Shown piece by piece: positions 1 through 5,198 of a stretch of DNA of 5,198 nt. This DNA is from CAYPPS01 sp964412685. GTDB taxonomy: Bacteria > Patescibacteriota > Microgenomatia > PFEM01 > CAYPPS01. The DNA lies in NCBI GenBank assembly GCA_964412685.1, contig CAYPPS010000034.1, positions 1 to 5,198 on the forward strand, written 5' to 3'. Positions within the stretch are counted from its first letter, which is position 1. Every line of letters starts with the position of its first letter. The notes beneath the pieces were generated by a model, which was given only the letters and a program-made list of their open reading frames with translations, made no database searches and was not told the DNA's origin. Both the position numbers and the translations under genes were made by a program.

Positions 1-669
1 GCTTACAACGAAGAAAAAAATATTAAGGATACTATTTTGAAAGCCAAATCTGTACTTGAAAATTTGGATTTGAAGGACTGGGAAATTTTAATTGTTAATG
101 ACGGATCTAATGACAAAACAGGAGAAGTGGTTCAAGGTTTGGCAAAGAGGGATAAGAGGGTCAAATTGTTGGGGCACAAGATTAATCGAGGCTATGGCGC
201 TGCTTTGAAAACCGGTTTTTATAATTCTCGTTTTGACTGGATTGTTTTTACTGATTCTGATGGTCAGTTTGATTTCTCAGAAATCGAAAAGTTTTTTCGG
301 AGACAAGTAGAGACAAAAGCGGATTTGGTGATTGGTTATTATAAAAAGAGAGCGGTTTCTTTTTATCGAATTTGGGGTAGTAAATTATGGGAACTTTCGA
401 TTTTTCTTTTTTTTGGCCTTCGGGTTAAAGATGTTGATTGTGGCTTTAAATTAATTAGTAAAAAAGTGATTGATAAGATTCCTCGTTTAGAAGCAGAGAG
501 AGGTCCTTTTATTTCGAGTGAATTATTGATCAAAGCGAAGACGGCGGGTTTCAAAATAGTAGAAATTCCTGTTAGTCATTTTCCTCGGAAAGAAGGCCAA
601 GCAACTGGGGCGAGTTTAAAAGTGATCTTGAGTGGATTTAGGGATTTAGTTAAATTAAAGGTAAGGTGA
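1..669 (+). CDS. Family 2 glycosyltransferase, polyprenyl-phosphate sugar synthase-like (5' partial)
   Basis: The reading frame is open from base 1, and its first residues, AYNEEKNI, are the typical first strand/helix motif of GT2 enzymes. The true start is therefore left of the window, probably only some 10 residues away; the TTG at 37 is internal. Of 222 visible residues, the GT-A landmarks appear in order: VNDGSND (nucleotide binding, DGS at 34-36), NRGYGAALKTG (62-72), TDSDGQFD with the metal-binding DSD at 85-87, IGYYKKR (111-117), DVDCGFKL (144-151), SEL (173-175) and EIPVSHFPR (188-196). This pattern matches DPM1-like enzymes that move a sugar from a nucleotide donor onto polyprenyl phosphate at the cytoplasmic membrane face. 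There is no C-terminal transmembrane pair, unlike GtrB/ArnC-type enzymes, so it is probably soluble or peripheral. The sugar cannot be told from sequence. It overlaps the next gene by 4 bp, which suggests it supplies the lipid-linked donor to the downstream GT-C enzymes (inference). Family call is firm; exact substrate is not. Confidence 0.93.
   Translation, partial: AYNEEKNIKDTILKAKSVLENLDLKDWEILIVNDGSNDKTGEVVQGLAKRDKRVKLLGHKINRGYGAALKTGFYNSRFDWIVFTDSDGQFDFSEIEKFFRRQVETKADLVIGYYKKRAVSFYRIWGSKLWELSIFLFFGLRVKDVDCGFKLISKKVIDKIPRLEAERGPFISSELLIKAKTAGFKIVEIPVSHFPRKEGQATGASLKVILSGFRDLVKLKVR
657..661 (+). promoter_or_regulatory. Possible ribosome binding site for the GTG-start gene at 666
   Basis: AAAGG lies inside the last codons of the upstream GT2 gene, four bases before the GTG start at 666. 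This is a partial and rather close Shine-Dalgarno match. An in-frame TAA at 651-653 rules out any start further upstream, and the next in-frame ATG would remove the first membrane helix, so the GTG start is well supported even though the site is weak. Initiation may rely mainly on ribosomes finishing the upstream gene at the overlapping TGA. Confidence 0.4.
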
Positions 670-2192
670 AAAAAAGTTTTAAAAAGGGTTGGAATTGGAT
701 TAAACAGCATCCGTTGGAAATCTTTTTGTTGGCAGCAATTCTAGGATTGGCTTCTTTTGCTCGATTGTATCGGATTTCCGAGTACATGACTTTTCTTGGA
801 GATGAGGGTAGGGACGCTTTGGTTGTTAAGAGAATGATCATTGATGGCAAATTGACTTTGCTGGGGCCAACGGCCAGTGTCGGCGGCTTTTTCTTAGGGC
901 CAGTTTACTACTATTTGATGGTACCTTTCTTGTTTCTTTATGGGTTTGATCCGGTTGGTCCAGCAGTGATGGTGGCTCTTTTTGGAGTGGCGACTGTCTT
1001 TTTGGTTTATAAAACCGGCCGGGATTTTTTTAATTTGCAAGTTGGACTGATAGCCGCCTTTTTTTATGCCGTTTCCCCTTTAATAATTACTTATTCTCGA
1101 GCGTCTTGGAATCCTAATTTAATTCCTTTCTTCTCGTTGCTGATTATCTATTTACTAAGGTTGGCGGCAGTAGAAAAGAAGTATTATTTATTGGGATTGG
1201 TTGGTTTCTTTTTTGGGATAACGTTCCAGCTTCATTATCTAGCAGTTTTCTTATTGGCAGTTGTTTTTGTTTATTTGTTTTTGTTTGTCGGTTTTAAGAA
1301 AATTTGGCGATCGTTATTTTTAGCTGTTATTGGTTTTGCTTTGGGCTTATCGCCTTTTCTTGCTTTTGAACTCAGACACAATTTTCCCAATTCGAAAAGC
1401 CTTTATCGCTTTATCTTTTTTGGCGAAGAAACTGGTTTGGCTTTAGGTAATTTCTTTGGCATTTTAAATGATGTTTCTTTTCGACTTTTTTCTCGAATCG
1501 TTACTCACAATCAAGAGTGGCTAGCGTTTTTACTTTTACCAGCAACATTGGCCTTACTTTTATTTACTTTTTTAAAGTCAAAAAAAAACAGAGAGCGTTT
1601 TTTGACTTTGGGTCTCTTGATTTGCTGGTTTGGAGTAGGGGTGGTTTTGTTCGGCTTTTATCAAAAAGGAATTTATGATTATTATTTCAGCTTTCTTTAT
1701 CCTTTGCCTTTTTTGCTTTCGGCCTGGCTGATTGTTTTTTGGGCGAAAAAGAAATCCTTTGGCTATCTTTTAGCTTTGGGTCTTTTCCTGGTTCTCTCTT
1801 GGGCAAATCTTAAAGGTTGGCCATTTCGTTTTGAGCCCAATAATCAATTACGACAAGCTAGGACGGTCTCCGAGTTTATTTTAGAGAAAACAGAAAACCA
1901 GCCTTTTAATTTTGCTTTAATTACCGGCAGCAATTCTGATCATGCTTATCGTTATTTTTTTGAGATTAATGATCGAAAACCGGTAACGATCGAGAATTCT
2001 CAAATTGATCCGAATAGAGAAACAGTTACTGATCAGCTTTTGATTGTTTGTGAGATTTTACCTTGTGCTCCTGAAGGACATTCTCTGTGGGAGATAGCTG
2101 GTTTCGGTCGAGCAAAGATAGCTGACCAGTGGTCGATTTCAGTGATTGAAGTCTATAGATTGACTCCTTACCAAGAGGATGAAGGCAAGTAA
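666..2192 (+). CDS. Polytopic GT-C glycosyltransferase, GT39/ArnT-like (PMT_2 family)
   Basis: This 508-residue membrane protein probably transfers a sugar from a polyprenyl-phosphate carrier to an acceptor on the outer face of the cytoplasmic membrane. It starts with a Lys-rich cytosolic tail and a first helix (about 17-36). An external loop then carries GDEGRD (45-50), whose acidic residues sit where PMT/ArnT enzymes keep their catalytic Asp. Roughly eleven more hydrophobic segments follow (about 75-93, 97-116, 124-143, 150-168, 173-210 as two, 214-234, 284-303, 311-331, 341-359, 364-381). SRASWNPN (144-151) is a motif I associate with this group. The last about 120 residues (385-508) are soluble and presumably extracytoplasmic, with GSNSDHAYRYF (421-431) and a Cys pair at 462 and 466. 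Length is normal for the family. The GTG start overlaps the upstream TGA as GTGA. Substrate and acceptor are unknown; a protein O-mannosyltransferase role or a lipid/glycan-modifying role are both possible. Confidence 0.88.
   Translation: MKKSFKKGWNWIKQHPLEIFLLAAILGLASFARLYRISEYMTFLGDEGRDALVVKRMIIDGKLTLLGPTASVGGFFLGPVYYYLMVPFLFLYGFDPVGPAVMVALFGVATVFLVYKTGRDFFNLQVGLIAAFFYAVSPLIITYSRASWNPNLIPFFSLLIIYLLRLAAVEKKYYLLGLVGFFFGITFQLHYLAVFLLAVVFVYLFLFVGFKKIWRSLFLAVIGFALGLSPFLAFELRHNFPNSKSLYRFIFFGEETGLALGNFFGILNDVSFRLFSRIVTHNQEWLAFLLLPATLALLLFTFLKSKKNRERFLTLGLLICWFGVGVVLFGFYQKGIYDYYFSFLYPLPFLLSAWLIVFWAKKKSFGYLLALGLFLVLSWANLKGWPFRFEPNNQLRQARTVSEFILEKTENQPFNFALITGSNSDHAYRYFFEINDRKPVTIENSQIDPNRETVTDQLLIVCEILPCAPEGHSLWEIAGFGRAKIADQWSISVIEVYRLTPYQEDEGK
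2173..2178 (+). promoter_or_regulatory. SD-like AAGAGG directly abutting the ATG at 2179
   Basis: AAGAGG ends at the base before the ATG at 2179, leaving no spacer, so it is badly placed for a standard Shine-Dalgarno contact with this start. The ATG is nevertheless the only reasonable choice: in-frame TGA lies at 2161-2163, and later in-frame TTG codons would cut into the first membrane helix. Start selection probably depends on re-initiation by ribosomes terminating at the TAA at 2190-2192, 14 bases into this gene. Confidence 0.25.
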
Positions 2193-3831
2193 ATATTTCA
2201 TTATTATCCTTGTTTTGTCTCTGTTGCCTTTGCTGGTTCTTTTTTCTTCATCGCTTTTGCCTCACACTCATGATGGACCGGTTCATTTGGCCAGAATGGC
2301 CGCTTGGATTAAGGCTTTTGATAGTGGCCAAATTCCACCTCGTTGGGCGGGCGGTTTAAATTATGGTTTTGGCTCCCCGGTGATGATTTTTATGTACCCT
2401 TGGCCTTATCTTTTGGGTGGTTTATTTCTAAAGCTAGGTTTGAGCCTAGTGGCCAGTTTTAAATTAGTTTTAGCTTTTAGCTTTCTCTTTTCCGGTCTTT
2501 TTATGTTTCTTTTTGCTAGAGAACTTTTTGAGGATGAGAAAAAAGCTTTTTTGGTGGCCTTGCTTTATCAATTTGCTTCTTTTCGGTTTGTAGAAATTCT
2601 AGTTCGAGGAGCATTGGGGGAAGTTTGGACTTATAGTTTCATTCCGTTGGTTTTCTGGGGCGTTTTGAAAATTATTAAAAAAGATTATCTTAATGGTTTC
2701 TTGCTCGCTAGTTTGGGGACTGGGTTGCTTATCTTGGCTCATAATTCTATTTCTTTAAGTTTTTTTGGCTTGGTGGTTCTTTTCATTTTTATCTTTGGGA
2801 GAAATCTTAAGGATAGGGTTTTGAGCTTATTAAGTTTAGGCTTGGGGTTAGGATTGAGTTCTTTTTATTGGTTAGTCGCTCTTTGGGAAAGAAAATATAC
2901 TTACGGTGATCTTTTTATGAAAGATTTGTTTAGAGAACATTTTCCCTCTTTAAAACAACTCTTTTGGCCTAATTTTACCAACAGTCTTGCTGGCCAAGTT
3001 AAGGATATTCCGATGCAAATCGGATTTTTCCCTTTGCTGGCTTTGATTTTTGGCATAGTTCTTTTTTTAAGAAAAAAGTTGAGCTCTGATGAGAAGAAAA
3101 TTTTTTACTTTGTTGCTCTTGTTTTTTTACTGGTTTTATTTTTGATGCAGCCAGTATCTATTCCTTTGTGGGAAAAGTTTTCTCTTTTGAGACAGTTTCA
3201 ATTTTCTTGGCGACTCTTGGCTTTATTTAATTTTGCTCTCGCTCTTCTCGGCTTTTCTCTTTTAAAGATTTTTAAAGAAAAAGCAATCTTATTGCCATTA
3301 GGTTTTTTGATTGTTATCAGCTCTTATTTTTATTGGTTTCCTCCTGGAGATTTTGAGGAAGTTGATGAGATGGTTTTGTGGAATTATCCCTACAGCACTA
3401 CTTATTTTGGTGAAGCTGATACCATTTGGGCGGCTCATCCACCGGACAGTTATCCGGAAGAGAGAGTTGTTATTGTTGGAGGCCAAGGGGAGATTGCTGG
3501 TTTGGAAACAAGCCTAAACAGTCAGATTTTTCAGGTTGAAGCGGAAAATGAAGTTGGTGTTTTATCCAACACTCTTTATTTTCCCGGCTGGCGACTTTTT
3601 GTTGATGGGAAGGAAGAAACAATTCAGTTTCAAGATCAGAATTATCGGGGTTTGATTACTTTTCCTTTAAAAGCAGGAAAATATCAAGTAAAACTTGAAT
3701 TTACACGAACCAAAGACAGGATTTTGGCGGAAATGATTTCTTTTGTGTCCTTGTCTTTTTGGTTTGGGATGCTAACGATCAGAACAGTTCAAAAAACTCA
3801 ACTTAAATTTGTACGTTCGAAACGTAGTTAA
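2179..3831 (+). CDS. Large polytopic membrane protein, '6-pyruvoyl-tetrahydropterin synthase-related' family, GT-C-like, with YfhO-like C-terminal domain
   Basis: The protein has 550 residues. After a first helix (about 6-27) comes HDGPVHLAR (31-39), the signature of the membrane family labelled PTPS-related (PF10131). That name is misleading: there is no pterin-enzyme fold here, and the topology is that of GT-C glycosyltransferases. Other landmarks are RGALGE (143-148), LAHNS (186-190) and LLRQFQFSWRLL (336-347). About a dozen hydrophobic segments run to residue 386. Residues 387-515 form a soluble, presumably outer-face domain with TTYFGEA (407-413) and YFPGWRLFVDGKEE (467-480), a pattern shared with the C-terminal region of YfhO-type proteins. 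A last helix (about 517-535) and a basic tail (KFVRSKRS) follow. It overlaps the upstream gene by 14 bp, so the two are probably co-translated. A glycan or teichoic-acid-like modification role is plausible from fold and neighbours. No member with a matching substrate is known to me, and the function should be considered unassigned. Confidence 0.85.
   Translation: MKASKYFIIILVLSLLPLLVLFSSSLLPHTHDGPVHLARMAAWIKAFDSGQIPPRWAGGLNYGFGSPVMIFMYPWPYLLGGLFLKLGLSLVASFKLVLAFSFLFSGLFMFLFARELFEDEKKAFLVALLYQFASFRFVEILVRGALGEVWTYSFIPLVFWGVLKIIKKDYLNGFLLASLGTGLLILAHNSISLSFFGLVVLFIFIFGRNLKDRVLSLLSLGLGLGLSSFYWLVALWERKYTYGDLFMKDLFREHFPSLKQLFWPNFTNSLAGQVKDIPMQIGFFPLLALIFGIVLFLRKKLSSDEKKIFYFVALVFLLVLFLMQPVSIPLWEKFSLLRQFQFSWRLLALFNFALALLGFSLLKIFKEKAILLPLGFLIVISSYFYWFPPGDFEEVDEMVLWNYPYSTTYFGEADTIWAAHPPDSYPEERVVIVGGQGEIAGLETSLNSQIFQVEAENEVGVLSNTLYFPGWRLFVDGKEETIQFQDQNYRGLITFPLKAGKYQVKLEFTRTKDRILAEMISFVSLSFWFGMLTIRTVQKTQLKFVRSKRS
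3812..3826. repeat. Perfect 6-bp inverted repeat at the convergent gene junction (possible weak bidirectional terminator)
   Basis: TACGTT and AACGTA flank a CGA loop, giving a perfect hairpin of six base pairs. It lies in the last codons of the + strand gene (encoding VRSKR), one base before the two overlapping stop codons. Placement between convergent genes fits a shared terminator. However, the stem is short and AT-rich, and no U-tract follows directly on the + strand. On the - strand a T6 stretch appears only after about 13-20 bases (3791-3796 read in reverse). Termination activity is therefore unproven. Confidence 0.3.
3828..3831. other. Palindromic TTAA shared by two convergent stop codons
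   Basis: The + strand gene stops at TAA 3829-3831, and the - strand gene stops at TAA read from 3830 down to 3828. The four bases TTAA thus carry both stop codons, so the convergent genes overlap by four bases with no intergenic DNA. Confidence 0.9.
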
Positions 3832-5198
3832 AGCTTGCCTTGGAAAATAGTGAAAATTGGTTGTTGATAGTCACTAATCGTGATTAATTGGTATTCTTTA
3901 AGTTTTTCTTTTTGTTTTTCAGTTAACGTTTCTTGCCAGACAACCATCAATTGATCTTTGTTTAATTCGTCTTCGAGATTGAAGTTTCTGAAAGTAAAAC
4001 GGTCAAAGTGTTTGACGTGATGAAAACCTTCTTCGTCTGGCTGGTATCTTCTTACTTCTTGTTGGTAAGTTTTCGGATCATATTTTGAATAGAAAAGAAA
4101 ATAGATGTAAGGAGAATAAGTTGGTCTTTGCATCAGGATCTCTTTATCCCTATATTCCTCTTGATTTAAAAAGGTGACCAATTTTTGATAACCGGCACCC
4201 CAATATTTGGCTTGTTTGACTGGGAAAGTCAGGAAGTAGGTTTGATAAAAATTAAGAATAGAAAAGATAAAAAGAAAAGTGATGATTGAACAAAAAAGAA
4301 TTTTTAACTTTTGGTTTTTGAGAAACTGATAAGAAAAATTTAGACCAGCGGCGACCAAGAGAACAAGAGGAATGATCATCATCGAAGTTCTGCCGGAGTT
4401 GGGAGCGTCTTTGGTCAAACTGGAAACAATTGGGGCAAGAACAAGCCAGATTAGGATTAATTTTTTTCCTTTCATCTTGCGAGAGAGATTTTTCTTCTTT
4501 TTTAGGAAAATCAAAAGTCCCAAAAGAAGAAAAGGGTATTGCCAGGGAAAAATGTTAGCTGATTCGGGCAGGTCGTGATTAGGATGAGTTCCTCCCTTGA
4601 GGGCAAGAAAGTTGGGAGAAAAACTATTGAAGTATCGTTCTAAAAAGAGTCGGCTAAAAACGACTGGCTTATTGTAGAATAATCGAGCTTTTAAGGGGTT
4701 AATTTCCTCCTGTCGAGGGAGTTCTATTTCTTGATGAATAACGTTTTTGTCGGTTAGAAAACTGATGGAGGATTTCTGTTGATTGCCGGAAAAAGTAGTT
4801 TTAACAATCAAGAGGAAAAAAGCCAGGAAGAGCAGGCTGGCGGTTAAGACAAGGGCTTTTCTTTTCTTGAGCTCCTTCATAAAAAGAAGGCCGAGGCCGG
4901 CGACTAAAAGTGGAGTAAAAAACAGATAAGCATGGTAAGTGTAAAGAGTGAGGCTGAAAAGGAAGGATGAAAGAAGGAGAAATTTTGGTTTTTTGAGGCC
5001 TTGGAAAAAAAAGTAAACCGCAGCGGTGATAAGGGTTAATCCTAAATTTCCTTCATGATTATAACGGGAAAAATGTAGATGCCAAGGCAGGAAGGCCAGA
5101 ATGATTAAAGAGAGAAAAGGGATAAATTTTTCTCTCTTTTTGGGAAAAATTTGTTTGGCCAATAAATAGATAAAGATCAGATTGATTAATCCAGCCAA
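3828..5198 (-). CDS. Polytopic GT39/PMT_2-like glycosyltransferase (N-terminal part beyond the window)
   Basis: The frame is open to the right edge, where TTG reads as an internal Leu; the first visible residues (LAGLINLIFIYLLAKQIF) fit the third or fourth helix of such enzymes. About 100 residues are probably missing, including the loop expected to hold the catalytic acidic residue, so activity cannot be judged. Visible motifs of the 456 residues are PWHLHFSRYNHEGNLGL (38-54), matching the 'PWH.QFSR..E.N' segment of GT39-like proteins in candidate-phyla bacteria; an external loop ending in SPNFLALKGGTHPNHDLPE (194-212) and FPWQYPFLLLGL (217-228); and LAPIVSSLTKDAPNSGRTS (254-272). About ten hydrophobic segments are visible. 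Residues 321-456 are soluble, with PYIYFLFYSKYDP (363-375) and a charged stretch EKQKEKLKEY (427-436). It likely uses a polyprenyl-linked sugar at the outer membrane face. It is transcribed toward the + strand cluster, so it belongs to a different transcript whose promoter lies beyond the window. Confidence 0.85.
   Translation of the reverse strand: MAGLINLIFIYLLAKQIFPKKREKFIPFLSLIILAFLPWHLHFSRYNHEGNLGLTLITAAVYFFFQGLKKPKFLLLSSFLFSLTLYTYHAYLFFTPLLVAGLGLLFMKELKKRKALVLTASLLFLAFFLLIVKTTFSGNQQKSSISFLTDKNVIHQEIELPRQEEINPLKARLFYNKPVVFSRLFLERYFNSFSPNFLALKGGTHPNHDLPESANIFPWQYPFLLLGLLIFLKKKKNLSRKMKGKKLILIWLVLAPIVSSLTKDAPNSGRTSMMIIPLVLLVAAGLNFSYQFLKNQKLKILFCSIITFLFIFSILNFYQTYFLTFPVKQAKYWGAGYQKLVTFLNQEEYRDKEILMQRPTYSPYIYFLFYSKYDPKTYQQEVRRYQPDEEGFHHVKHFDRFTFRNFNLEDELNKDQLMVVWQETLTEKQKEKLKEYQLITISDYQQPIFTIFQGKL

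Noticed and set aside
37..39. TTG at 37 as the start of the GT2 gene
   Set aside because: The frame is open to base 1 and the 12 preceding residues (AYNEEKNIKDTI) are the conserved GT2 N-terminal motif, so this TTG is an internal Leu codon.
1580..1589. A9 run forming an A_AAA_AAC slippery heptamer in frame (1583-1589) inside the first GT-C gene
   Set aside because: A -1 shift here reaches a TGA after about 30 codons and would only truncate the enzyme in a cytosolic loop. No downstream stimulatory structure or meaningful alternative frame is evident; it is best explained by Lys-Lys-Asn coding in AT-rich DNA.
2434..2449. Inverted repeat CTAGG...CCTAG with a 6-base loop
   Set aside because: It is a 5-bp stem in the middle of the PTPS-related gene, with no directly following U-tract, and is within chance expectation for this length of DNA.
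3298..3517. Short open frames on both strands over the start of the C-terminal soluble domain
   Set aside because: They are fully contained in a convincing gene, encode low-complexity sequence without recognisable motifs, and have no supporting start context.
4372..4578. Plus-strand 68-codon open frame opposite the minus-strand transferase
   Set aside because: It is antisense to well-conserved coding motifs (DAPNSGR region), and its Phe/Arg-rich product looks like the complement of Lys/Leu codons.
5196..5198. TTG at the right edge as the start of the minus-strand gene
   Set aside because: The visible protein begins in the middle of the expected membrane core, lacking the N-terminal helices and catalytic loop of the family, so the gene continues past the edge.
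1..5198. tRNA, rRNA, CRISPR, insertion sequence, riboswitch or long repeats
   Set aside because: Reading both strands showed none, and nearly every base is used by the four coding regions.

Overview
The window is AT-rich bacterial DNA, coding along essentially its whole length. It holds four genes, two of them cut by the window edges: three on the + strand (1-3831) and one convergent gene on the - strand (3828-5198). All four look like parts of a surface-glycan or protein-glycosylation machinery. The standard bacterial code fits, with TGA as a working stop at 667-669. The compact, overlapping layout, AT-rich Lys/Phe-heavy proteins and sequence style resemble candidate phyla radiation bacteria (Patescibacteria, particularly Microgenomates-like lineages). 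That placement rests on remembered resemblance, not on a search.

Plus-strand cluster. The first gene (1-669, 5' end missing) is a cytosolic GT-A family 2 glycosyltransferase of the polyprenyl-phosphate sugar synthase type (DPM1-like). It overlaps by 4 bp (GTGA) a polytopic GT-C glycosyltransferase of the GT39/ArnT-like PMT_2 group (666-2192). That gene overlaps by 14 bp a second large polytopic protein (2179-3831) of the so-called '6-pyruvoyl-tetrahydropterin synthase-related' membrane family, which ends in a YfhO-like extracytoplasmic beta-rich domain. The overlaps imply one transcript with coupled translation.

Minus-strand gene. A third polytopic glycosyltransferase (3828-5198, N-terminal part beyond the right edge) is a more distant PMT_2/GT39-like protein. 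Its stop codon and that of the + strand gene lie inside the same palindromic TTAA (3828-3831). A small perfect inverted repeat (3812-3826) sits just before this junction.

Likely working model (inference): the GT2 enzyme loads a sugar onto a polyprenyl phosphate at the inner face of the membrane. After flipping, one or more of the GT-C proteins transfers it to a lipid, glycan or protein acceptor on the outer face. No RNA genes, mobile elements, CRISPR arrays or substantial intergenic regions were seen. Promoters for both transcription units must lie outside the window. I do not see convincing evidence of a wholly new system; the most interesting points are the density of GT-C enzymes and the compact gene junctions.
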